Assembly: GCF_034058155.1 (NCBI RefSeq)
Contig: NZ_CP139148.1
Location: 620,001-684,000, forward strand
From: Flavobacterium sp. KACC 22761
GTDB lineage: Bacteria; Bacteroidota; Bacteroidia; Flavobacteriales; Flavobacteriaceae
Length of the DNA: 64,000 nucleotides
Direction of reading: 5' to 3'
Within the stretch, counting starts at the first letter, position 1. Every line of letters starts with the position of its first letter. A program made the translations under genes and the position numbers. Of the stretch, positions 51,116-59,077 are shown piece after piece. The notes under the pieces were generated by a model. That model made no database searches. It saw nothing but the letters and a program-made list of their open reading frames with translations, and was not told where the DNA came from.

Positions 51116-52081
51116 TTATAAACTGTTATCTTTCGTAAACTGAACTACTTCGCTTAATTTTCCAAAAGCAATAGCCACAACCGTGTCGGCTGCGCCATAA
51201 TAAACGGCTAATTTATCTTCTTCAGTATCATGCAAAGCGGCGCATGGAAAAACAACATTTGGCACATCGCCTACCATTTCGTAAAGTTCTGCCGGCCCTA
51301 ATAAATAAGGTTGTGTTCTGTATTTTACTTTGTCTGGCGAATCAACTTCTAAAAGTGCAGATCCCATTGCATAACGGAAACCATTGCAAGTATTGATCAC
51401 ACCATGATAAATCATCAACCAGCCTTCGTCAGTAAGAATTGGGATTGGCCCTGCTCCAACTTTTGTACATTGCCAAGCACTGTCTTCAAAAGGAGTTGGT
51501 TTCATCACCAAACGGTGTTCTCCCCAATATTTCATATCGGGGCTATAGCTGATCCAAATATCTCCAAAAGGTGTATGCCCGTTATCACTCGGACGGCTCA
51601 ACATAGCATATTTTCCGTTGATTTTTTGCGGAAACAAAACACCGTTTCTGTTAAAAGGCAAATACGCATTTTCACATTGGAAGAATTCTTTAAAATCAAA
51701 AGTATATCCAATTCCGATTGTTGGTCCGTTGTATCCGTTGCACCAAGTAATCCAGTAACGATCTTCGATAAAAACCACTCGCGGATCGTATTTGTAAGCA
51801 GACTCGATCATGTCTGTATTTCCGGCTTTCATTTCGATTGGTTCGTGGTTGATTTCCCAATCGATTCCATTTTTACTAAAACCAGCAAAAATATTCATTT
51901 GAACTGCTTTATTGTCACATCTAAAAACACCCGCAAAGCCATCTCCAAAAGGAACAACCGCGCTATTAAAAACGCTGTTTGATGAAGGAATCGCGTATCT
52001 TTCTATAATAGGATTTTCGGTATATCTCCACATTATATCATTACTGTTTTCGGGTCTGTCTTGCCAAGGAATACTGCTCAT
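51116..52081 (-). CDS. GH130 beta-mannoside phosphorylase, likely Man-beta-1,4-GlcNAc phosphorylase
   Basis: A 321-residue five-bladed propeller enzyme without signal peptide, hence cytosolic. The catalytic Asp is D99 in YDPRV. Phosphate-binding and active-site residues lie in stretches such as [24 protein letters not shown] and VVFPCAAL. The family cleaves beta-mannosides with inorganic phosphate, giving mannose 1-phosphate. Group GH130_2 acts on Man-beta-1,4-GlcNAc, the last disaccharide of an N-glycan core, and the sequence looks closest to that group. The symporter gene upstream may import this disaccharide. Phosphorolysis saves one ATP per mannose relative to hydrolysis. Subgroup assignment is by pattern and needs comparison. 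Confidence 0.9.
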   Translation of the reverse strand: MSSIPWQDRPENSNDIMWRYTENPIIERYAIPSSNSVFNSAVVPFGDGFAGVFRCDNKAVQMNIFAGFSKNGIDWEINHEPIEMKAGNTDMIESAYKYDPRVVFIEDRYWITWCNGYNGPTIGIGYTFDFKEFFQCENAYLPFNRNGVLFPQKINGKYAMLSRPSDNGHTPFGDIWISYSPDMKYWGEHRLVMKPTPFEDSAWQCTKVGAGPIPILTDEGWLMIYHGVINTCNGFRYAMGSALLEVDSPDKVKYRTQPYLLGPAELYEMVGDVPNVVFPCAALHDTEEDKLAVYYGAADTVVAIAFGKLSEVVQFTKDNSL

Positions 52082-52330
52082 TTTCTTAGTTTTTCGTTTA
52101 TTATTTTATTCTTCAAACACTTAAAAAGACATTTTCATTTCTTTAAATAGCGTCGAAATTGTTTCTTATTTTCTTTTTTTATTGAAACACTTAGAAACAT
52201 AGTTTTTAAAATTAAAAAAATTGGTTTTGGTTTAGTCCAAAAGATATATATATGTGTGTGTGTGGAATTTTCTTTTGTACTCTTCTTTTCTAAAAATAAA
52301 AATCTATGTTTCTATGTATTCCATAATTTA
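52082..52330. other. Intergenic gap with dinucleotide run and inverted repeat
   Basis: An AT/GT dinucleotide run spans about 52243-52263. AGAAACATAG (52193-52202) recurs inverted as CTATGTTTCT (52304-52313). No gene is evident. The GH130 promoter may lie here if it is not read from the symporter gene. Confidence 0.4.
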
Positions 52331-54208
52331 TTAATCGGCTATTTTTCGAACTCTATCCAGCCATGTAAATTTCAAGATGGTAGTCGTGATCAGAAAGACG
52401 ATTAATGCTACTATTGCTTTTGGATAATCTTTGATGATAAAGAATATCGGAAGCAAAATCATGCTCGATTGCCATACAATCCCGATTGCACAATTCAGCA
52501 TATCTCTGCCAAAATCATTATTTTTTTCGAAAGTATCATCTTCTGCTTTTAATACTTTATAAACCGGATTCCAAAAACCCCAAGGTCTCACATTCGAATA
52601 AAACGATTTTAGCACTTCCATTTCTGTTGGTTCGCTTAAAAAAGTTCCTAAAACGCAACCCAAAATCGAGAAGCCAAAAATTAACGGAAAGAGATAAATG
52701 GCTTGTACATGTGATAAGTTATATAAAAATGAACCTTCCGTTAAATTGGCTTGATTCTGTCCTAAAATAAATTGTAATGAAGCGATAATTAATCCGGCGA
52801 ACATTCCCCAGAAATAACCCCAGCCATTAAAACGCCACCAAATCCATTTTAGGAAATTGGCTGCGACATAACCGCCATAAAGTGCGCTGGTAATCCATAA
52901 AGTCAAGGAGTTGATTGAATCAGCAAAAAAGCCCATAAAAACCCCTAAGCCAACAACCAAAAACGAAGAAATCTGACTCACTTTAATATAATGAGCATTT
53001 GTTGCAACTGGCTTGAAATACTTTTTATAAATATCATTTACAATATAAGCTGGCCCAGCATTCACAAAAGCGGAAAATCCAGACATGAACGCCGCCAATA
53101 AACCCGCCAGCAAAAGCCCTTTTATTCCAACAGGAATATATAAATTAACCACTTTTGGCATTAGCAATTCTAGATCAGCTCCAGTTAAACCTGTGTTTCC
53201 ATTTAATTCTGGCGCTAGATTTACCAATGCAATTACCACGATTCCAGTAATCAATAAATATCTTGGAATGAATAAAATCAAGTTTGTAAAACCACTCATA
53301 TAAGCCGCTTCTTTAACCGATTTTGTCGAAAGAATTCTTTGCAAATCATAACTTGGAGTTGGTCCGGCAACACTGGCGAAAAATCCTTTGAACAATGTCA
53401 TTCCGATGAAAGCGCCAAACATTTTATAGCCTTCAGAATCAATTAAATTATTGAATGTCTGAAATTTATCACTCCACTGTGTTTCAAACTGCCAACCGAA
53501 GAAAACATTTTTCCATTCTTCTGTAATAACCGAATTGATTTGAATATCAGTATAATTTACAAAAGCATAACCTGCAATTAGCGTTCCTGCCGTAATCATG
53601 ATAAGATACTGAACCACTTCAGTCGCCACTACAGAAAACATGCCGCCTTTAACAGTATAAATTGTCGTTAAAAATATAATTAGCAATGCGTAAGAACGCT
53701 CTGATGTCAGAAGAACTAAATCACCATAATGAAGCGTTAAATCCCACGGAAGAATAATGGTCACAAACTTCCCGATTCCTTCAAAAAAGTAAGCAATAAA
53801 ACCAATTGTAGAAATAATAGCAAAAATTGCCACGATAATATGAGATGCTTTTCCGGCTCTGTCGCTTCCAAAACGAGTTAAAATCCATTCGGAACCCGTC
53901 ATTACTTTTGATTTTCTAATCCAAACGGCGAGAAACATCATTACGAAAATCTGATTCCAAATGGGCCAAAGCCACATAAACATAAAACTTTTGACACCAT
54001 ATAAAAACAAAACTCCAATCATCCATGAAGTTCCTGAAACGTCAAACATTCCAGATCCGTTGCTTAATCCTAAAAAATACCATTTGATTGTTTTTCCACC
54101 GAGAAAATAATCATCCAAGCCTTTTGACGCTTTTCTTGAAATCCAAATTCCTATTCCTACAGAAAGCACGATGTAGGCAATGATGATCGCTATGTCAATG
54201 ATATTCAT
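52331..54208 (-). CDS. Sodium:solute symporter (SSS family)
   Basis: A 625-residue inner-membrane protein with about 14 predicted membrane spans. It starts with a short N-terminal helix (IDIAIIIAYIVLSVGIGIW) and the SSS-typical segment SRKASKGLDDYFLGG, followed by GLSNGSGMFDVSGTSWM. GLLLAGLLAAFMSGFSAFVNAG matches the conserved central SSS signature region, where a sodium site normally lies. The family couples Na+ to uptake of sugars and other solutes. As first gene of the minus-strand GH130 operon it is a candidate importer of a small released sugar or disaccharide. The cargo cannot be read from sequence. Confidence 0.92.
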   Translation of the reverse strand: MNIIDIAIIIAYIVLSVGIGIWISRKASKGLDDYFLGGKTIKWYFLGLSNGSGMFDVSGTSWMIGVLFLYGVKSFMFMWLWPIWNQIFVMMFLAVWIRKSKVMTGSEWILTRFGSDRAGKASHIIVAIFAIISTIGFIAYFFEGIGKFVTIILPWDLTLHYGDLVLLTSERSYALLIIFLTTIYTVKGGMFSVVATEVVQYLIMITAGTLIAGYAFVNYTDIQINSVITEEWKNVFFGWQFETQWSDKFQTFNNLIDSEGYKMFGAFIGMTLFKGFFASVAGPTPSYDLQRILSTKSVKEAAYMSGFTNLILFIPRYLLITGIVVIALVNLAPELNGNTGLTGADLELLMPKVVNLYIPVGIKGLLLAGLLAAFMSGFSAFVNAGPAYIVNDIYKKYFKPVATNAHYIKVSQISSFLVVGLGVFMGFFADSINSLTLWITSALYGGYVAANFLKWIWWRFNGWGYFWGMFAGLIIASLQFILGQNQANLTEGSFLYNLSHVQAIYLFPLIFGFSILGCVLGTFLSEPTEMEVLKSFYSNVRPWGFWNPVYKVLKAEDDTFEKNNDFGRDMLNCAIGIVWQSSMILLPIFFIIKDYPKAIVALIVFLITTTILKFTWLDRVRKIAD

Positions 54209-54608
54209 TAAATTTTATGGTATTAGTTGGTTAGTTGATTTTTGGTTGGAGCAATTTAAATTCTGATTAAGAAGAAATTCTACATTGATCTTAGAATTCT
54301 TAAGAAGAATCTGTTAATGATGCGGTATTGACTTTTGGTAAGCATAATCTACATTTTAAAAAAGGATTTTATTACTGTTTGCAATAAATAAGCCGTTAGA
54401 CAAAAAAACTTGATGACAATTATTTTTGTATCTCTTTATTTCACAACTTGCAGTCGAAAGCGCAATTAAGACAGCAAGGCAAAACGCTATAAACAATAAT
54501 AATTTAACTTTAAATTTATATAAAATTGATTTTTGCTTAAAGTAATTTAGACAAACGACATCTAAACGAAGACAAACACCAAAAAAAGTCACAAAACGTA
54601 GTATTATT
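54209..54608. promoter_or_regulatory. Divergent promoter region between symporter and lytS genes
   Basis: This 400-base gap separates divergent genes and should contain both promoters. A minus-strand frame at 54356-54592 has a hydrophobic stretch followed by STASC, but its start context and composition do not convince me. No TAAAWCGWTTTA site is present, unlike the lacI half. Confidence 0.5.
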
Positions 54609-55667
54609 ATGAATTTCAGTTTCAGCAGATTTTATTCAATTCCTTGGCGTTACCACGTATTTTTCTGGCTGACGTATTTTTTGTTCAATACTTTTCGCTG
54701 GGGAATTTACTTCAACGATTATGTTTATTCGTTCAAGAGTAATTTATTGGGTTTTCCTATTCATATGACTTTATGCTATTTGAATATTTTGCTCTTTATG
54801 CCGTATTTGGTTTACCGAAAAAAATATGTTTTGTATATACTCGCTGTTTTGATTTCGATATTTTTAATGGTGATTTTGAAATTCAACCTTACTTATCTGC
54901 TTATTAATCATGACGTTTGGCCAGAAGGACCAACTAAAATCGATAAACTGACACTGACCTACACAATTGACATGATGATTGGCGAATTGTACGTGATCAC
55001 ATTTGTAACGGCAATCAAGATTACATTGGATTTTATGAAAGAGCAAAAAAGAGTTGTCGATCTCGAAAAATCACAATTGGAAACCGAATTGCTTTTCCTA
55101 AAATCTCAAATTTCTCCTCATTTTCTTTTTAATACGCTTAATAATATCTACTCTTTATCTGTAGAAAAATCCAACAAAACGCCGAGAATAGTAACAAAGC
55201 TTTCTGAATTAATGCGTTATATGTTGTATGAAACAAAAAACAGAAGACAAAGCTTAGAAAATGAAATACTTTGTATTCAAAATTACCTTGATTTGGAGCG
55301 AATTCGAAATGACGACAGATTAGAAATAAACATGTCTATTTCGGGTGATATTCACGATAAAGAAATTGCGCCGATTATTCTTTTGACTTTTATTGAAAAT
55401 GCATTTAAACATGGCGTAAACAAGAATACTGGAAAAGTTGTTATTGACATCAATTTTAAAATAAAAGATGATTTTCTGCATTTCAGCGTTTCAAATCCGC
55501 AACCGGAATTTACTTTGCATGAAGATAATTTCAATAGTTCAAGTGGCATCGGAATCGAAAATGTAAAGAAAAGACTGGAATTAGGTTACAATAAAAATGA
55601 GTATAATCTTTCTTTTAAAAAGAAAAAGAATATTTTTGTTGTAAAGCTTAAAATTAAAGTCACTTAG
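54609..55667 (+). CDS. LytS/YehU-type sensor histidine kinase
   Basis: A 352-residue membrane kinase with four N-terminal membrane helices (about 12-32, 43-68, 73-100, 118-140), without a large sensor domain. The His_kinase domain follows with the phospho-acceptor H171 in SQISPHFLFNTLNNI. The ATP-binding region includes FIENAFKHGV and GIGIENVKKRLEL. It pairs with the LytTR regulator just downstream, separated by 66 bases. In Bacteroidota such pairs control many exported-polymer functions. With only short loops outside the membrane, the signal is probably small or membrane-borne, or comes through a partner. It is divergent from the symporter gene, which is its most likely target. Confidence 0.94.
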   Translation: MNFSFSRFYSIPWRYHVFFWLTYFLFNTFRWGIYFNDYVYSFKSNLLGFPIHMTLCYLNILLFMPYLVYRKKYVLYILAVLISIFLMVILKFNLTYLLINHDVWPEGPTKIDKLTLTYTIDMMIGELYVITFVTAIKITLDFMKEQKRVVDLEKSQLETELLFLKSQISPHFLFNTLNNIYSLSVEKSNKTPRIVTKLSELMRYMLYETKNRRQSLENEILCIQNYLDLERIRNDDRLEINMSISGDIHDKEIAPIILLTFIENAFKHGVNKNTGKVVIDINFKIKDDFLHFSVSNPQPEFTLHEDNFNSSSGIGIENVKKRLELGYNKNEYNLSFKKKKNIFVVKLKIKVT

Positions 55668-55733
55668 CACGACTTTTGCTGTGTAAAAACAGTGCCTGCT
55701 AAATTATTTTGCGCAAAAAATAATAATAAAAAA

Positions 55734-56447
55734 ATGAAAGTAAATTGTTTGATTATTGATGATGAGCCTTTGGCAATCAATGTTATTAAAAATTATTTGG
55801 AACCCCTTGAAGATTTTGAGGTTCTAAATACTTTTAGCAACCCGATTGAAGGCTTGAATTATTTAAAAAACAATAAAGTCGACGTCATTTTTTTAGATAT
55901 TAATATGCCGGTTTTAGATGGTATAAATTTCATAAAAAGTCTTGAAAACCCTCCGTTAGTCATTATTACAAGTGCTTACAGCCAATTTGCTATTGAAACT
56001 TACGAACTTGATGTTGTGGATTTTTTAGTAAAACCAATTGAATTTCCAAGACTAATGAAAGCCCTTAACAAAGTAAGCAAACGTCTTGAAACTATAAACA
56101 ACATTACACCCGAGAATACAGCAGACAATCCATTCATTTTTGTCAAAATTGATAAAAAACGAATGAAGAAGATTTTCCTGAATGAGATTTTGGTAATCGA
56201 AAGCTTGAAAGATTATTTAAAAATCAGTACGCTTACCAACAAATACATCATTCACAGCACGATGTCAGACTTCACCGATTTGTTGCCCGAAAGAAATTTT
56301 TTAAGAATTCATCGTTCATTTACAGTAGCCATTGACAAAATTGATGCTGTTGAAGGAAACAGCATCGAAATTGAAGGTCTTAGATATGTTATCGGAAGAT
56401 CGTATATGGAGCACGTTAAGCAAAGAATTTTAAATTCTTCGACTTAA
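55734..56447 (+). CDS. LytTR-family response regulator
   Basis: A 237-residue two-domain regulator. The ATG at 55734 is chosen because it directly precedes the first receiver strand; a GTG frame extension upstream adds 14 unrelated residues. The receiver domain (1-120) has the acidic pair D9-D10 and phospho-acceptor D55 in VIFLDINMP. The conserved Lys sits in FLVKP. The LytTR DNA-binding domain (about 140-235) shows VKIDKKRMKKIFLNEI and FLRIHRSFTVAIDKI. LytTR proteins bind direct repeats upstream of their targets. No such site has been identified here. Confidence 0.94.
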   Translation: MKVNCLIIDDEPLAINVIKNYLEPLEDFEVLNTFSNPIEGLNYLKNNKVDVIFLDINMPVLDGINFIKSLENPPLVIITSAYSQFAIETYELDVVDFLVKPIEFPRLMKALNKVSKRLETINNITPENTADNPFIFVKIDKKRMKKIFLNEILVIESLKDYLKISTLTNKYIIHSTMSDFTDLLPERNFLRIHRSFTVAIDKIDAVEGNSIEIEGLRYVIGRSYMEHVKQRILNSST

Positions 56448-56469
56448 TTAAAACCAGAAATTGAGTAAC

Positions 56470-56513
56470 AAAAAACACCATTAAATACTAAAAAGTACAG
56501 AATGGTGTTTTTT
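56470..56513. terminator. Bidirectional terminator between the regulator and the ROK gene
   Basis: The arms 56470-56482 and 56501-56513 are complementary over 13 bases, with A and T runs and an 18-base loop. The genes on both sides converge on it. Confidence 0.85.
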
Positions 56514-56533
56514 TTATATGCATTAAAGTTTAC

Positions 56534-57436
56534 TTACAATTTATGAAGCATGCTGGCCGCTCCCAACAAAGCCGCTCCTTCATTATCAGTAGAAACAACT
56601 ACACTAACCTCTAAGCCGTTTTCTTTAATTTTTTTATCGAAAGTTGAAAGAAAGAATTTGCTCGCATTGGCAATTTTTCCTCCAATAATAAAATGGTTTG
56701 CACCAAATTTAGTTATCCAAGGGATTGCTACCTCAGCCAAATCCTCACCCATTTGTTCAAAAACCTTAATTGCAATTTCATCGCCGCCAAGTGCCAGATT
56801 GTAGAGCTCCAAACCATTGCTAAGCATTTTTCCAGACAAGGTTTTATAGCCTCCTAATAGTCCGCGCGCCGAAACATAATCTTCTGCCATACCGTCTTTG
56901 AATGGCAAATTATAAATTTCTCCATCAGTTGGGACTGATTCTCCAGTTGAAACAGAAACGCCTTTATCAATAAAACATGCTCCAAGTCCTGTTCCTAATG
57001 TAACTGCCATTACTTTTTTAGAAAGATTAGCAGCATCTTTAAAAACTTCGCCTTTTCCAAAGCAAACGGCATCATTTTCAAAAAGAATCGGAAAATCGCT
57101 AGACAAGTTAAGCGTTCCTTGAAACAGATAACGAACATTCAGACCGTAAAAATGCTCATATTTAGATTGATCTTTTATCCAGCAAAGTCCATTGGCATAA
57201 TCAAACGGACCAGGCATGCATACGGCAAGACCTTTTACTTCTTCAACTTTTGAATTTTCAATTGAAATCCGAATCACTTTTTCCCAAATAGTCATAACCT
57301 GATCGACTGGCAAATTAGAATCAAACGATTCTTTATGTACCGAAAAGTCAATCATTTTCATATTCGCAATATCTATAATTGCTGCGGTAATATGTGTTCC
57401 TCCAATGTCAACTCCAACGGCATATTCTTTATTCAT
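56534..57436 (-). CDS. ROK-family sugar kinase lacking the usual zinc motif
   Basis: A 300-residue cytosolic ROK protein. It has the phosphate-binding motif DIGGTH (10-15) and the catalytic-type Asp D122 in ENDA. GTGLGACFIDKG binds nucleotide. Most ROK kinases carry a CxCGxxGC zinc cluster after a GE-H segment; here the equivalent region, GEIYNLPFKDGMAEDYVSARG, shown only in part as GEIYNL..EDYVSARG, has no Cys cluster. It keeps the helix after it. It is the last gene of the GH92-GH92-GH125 transcript, so a hexose such as mannose or glucose is a likely substrate. It has no helix-turn-helix, so it is not a ROK repressor. Confidence 0.87.
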   Translation of the reverse strand: MNKEYAVGVDIGGTHITAAIIDIANMKMIDFSVHKESFDSNLPVDQVMTIWEKVIRISIENSKVEEVKGLAVCMPGPFDYANGLCWIKDQSKYEHFYGLNVRYLFQGTLNLSSDFPILFENDAVCFGKGEVFKDAANLSKKVMAVTLGTGLGACFIDKGVSVSTGESVPTDGEIYNLPFKDGMAEDYVSARGLLGGYKTLSGKMLSNGLELYNLALGGDEIAIKVFEQMGEDLAEVAIPWITKFGANHFIIGGKIANASKFFLSTFDKKIKENGLEVSVVVSTDNEGAALLGAASMLHKL

Positions 57437-57496
57437 TGTTATTTTTACTGTTTATTGTTTGTCGTTTATAGTTTGTTGTTTTTAGTAGCAGAGATT

Positions 57497-57600
57497 CACT
57501 TTTCACTAATCACTTTTCACTAATCACTTTTTACTAATCACTTTTTACTAATCACTTTTTACTAATTACTTTTTACTAATTACTAATTACTAATTACTAT
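57497..57600. repeat. 14-bp tandem repeat array upstream of ROK gene
   Basis: Six 14-base units run from 57497 to 57580, with consensus CACTTTTTACTAAT. Units 1-2 have TTTTC in place of TTTTT, and unit 6 starts with T. Two and a half 7-base half-units (TACTAAT) follow to about 57600. The array lies between ROK and GH125 genes. The graded drift suggests slippage growth. Confidence 0.92.
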
Positions 57601-57612
57601 CTGACCAACTGT

Positions 57613-59073
57613 TTAAATATTTTTATCTTTTAAAATTTGTGGGTATTTGATGCTGGTATGTACAATCATTTCTCCAAAAAGTGTATTAGCCCACGCAAAC
57701 CATTTTCGCGTAAACTTGGCTACATCATCTTTATGAAACGATTCATGCATGAAACCGGTATCAGCATTTGTTTTAATCAAATTGCTGATGCAGGCTTTGA
57801 TTTCTTTTTCATCGACACTTGTAATGGCTCTCAAGACAATACTCATTGGCCAAATGGTATCAGCTCCTGTATGCGGACCGCCAATTCCTTCACCTGCTTT
57901 TCCTTTGTAGAAAAACGGATTGTTTTCTGAAAGCACCACTTTTCTGGTATTCAAATACAACGGACTGTCTGGTTCAATTGCTCCTAAATACGGAAGGGAC
58001 AATAACGAAGGAACATTGGCATCATCCATCATATGAAAACTACCGTATCCGTTTACTTCAAAAGCAATAATTTTTCCGAATTTTGGATGTTCGATAATTC
58101 CGTTTTCTTCTAATCCTTTTTGAACTTGATTTCTTAATTCTGTGGCTTTGGCAACCAAATCTTTGTCCAACATGGCTGGCAAAGAGAAAATTTCGATCAA
58201 GTAACCCAAAACTTCAATAGCAAACATATTGCTCGGAATCAAGTATCCAAATAAAGTACTGTCGTCACTTGGCCTAAAAGTAGAAACAATCAAACCACAA
58301 GGTTTTACAGGATATCCGTAACCGCTCAAAGGTACGCCATCAGTCGCCCAAGCTGTTTCTCTTTGGAAAGTGTAAGGCCCTTTATCTGTCCATCTTTGCT
58401 GTTCTTTAAAAGTTTGCAATACTAAAAGCATAGCTTCTTTCCATTGTTTGTCAAACAAACTTAGGTCGCCTGTTTCTTTCCAATATCCATGCGCCAAACG
58501 AATAGGATAACACAAACTGTCAATTTCCCATTTGCGTTCGTGAATTCCCGGTTTCATTTTGGTCAAATCATTTTTCCATTCGCTTATCTTAGAAAAATCT
58601 TTATAAAAAGCATTTGCATAAGGATCCAACAAAATGCATTTTGTCTGGCGATTGATTACGCCTTTTACCAATTCGGCCAGTTTTTTATCTTCTTTCACAA
58701 ATGGAATGTAAGGCCAAATTTGAGCCGTACTATCGCGAAGCCACATTGCGTCGATATCTCCCGTAATTACATACGTATCCGGTTTTCCGTCGATAACTTC
58801 AAAATCAACTGTGGTATCTAATGTATTTGGAAAACAGTTTTCAAATAGCCAAGCCAATTCTGGATTTGCAATTTGTTTTTTGATGCGCGTAATTGCTGCT
58901 TCAATTGCAGGGCTTGTGAATTTTCGTTCTGCCAAAGGAGGTCTTTTGCTGATAAAATCTTTTAGTGCAAAATCAAACGCATTTGACTGTGAAGCAAAAA
59001 CATCCGTTTGAATCGCCAATAGTCCAGCTGAAAAAATTCCAGCATTTTTTATAAATTTTCTACGTGACTGCAT
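57613..59073 (-). CDS. GH125 exo-alpha-1,6-mannosidase
   Basis: A 486-residue exported inverting mannosidase. The ATG at 59073 is chosen because it starts a Tat signal, MQSRRKFIKNAG, with two Arg at 4-5; the frame-extending ATG upstream lies inside GH92. GH125 marks are DAMWLRDSTAQIWPY (108-121), ETAWATDGVPLSGYG, CGLIVSTFRPSDD, DDANVPSLLSLPYLG and the C-terminal FMHESFH, which carries the probable catalytic base Glu. The family removes terminal alpha-1,6-mannose, such as that of the N-glycan core arm. It starts four bases after the GH92 stop codon, showing tight operon coupling. Like the glycosylasparaginase, it is predicted to be Tat-exported. Confidence 0.93.
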   Translation of the reverse strand: MQSRRKFIKNAGIFSAGLLAIQTDVFASQSNAFDFALKDFISKRPPLAERKFTSPAIEAAITRIKKQIANPELAWLFENCFPNTLDTTVDFEVIDGKPDTYVITGDIDAMWLRDSTAQIWPYIPFVKEDKKLAELVKGVINRQTKCILLDPYANAFYKDFSKISEWKNDLTKMKPGIHERKWEIDSLCYPIRLAHGYWKETGDLSLFDKQWKEAMLLVLQTFKEQQRWTDKGPYTFQRETAWATDGVPLSGYGYPVKPCGLIVSTFRPSDDSTLFGYLIPSNMFAIEVLGYLIEIFSLPAMLDKDLVAKATELRNQVQKGLEENGIIEHPKFGKIIAFEVNGYGSFHMMDDANVPSLLSLPYLGAIEPDSPLYLNTRKVVLSENNPFFYKGKAGEGIGGPHTGADTIWPMSIVLRAITSVDEKEIKACISNLIKTNADTGFMHESFHKDDVAKFTRKWFAWANTLFGEMIVHTSIKYPQILKDKNI

Positions 59074-59077
59074 AGTA

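Noticed and set aside
51404..51982. 192-residue frame opposite GH130
   Set aside because: Antisense shadow of a clear gene with catalytic motif.
54356..54592. Possible small lipoprotein gene with STASC
   Set aside because: The hydrophobic stretch is internal, start context is poor and the frame lies in a divergent promoter gap.
57497..57600. CRISPR array
   Set aside because: Units are 14 bases and directly adjoining, with no spacers and no cas genes.
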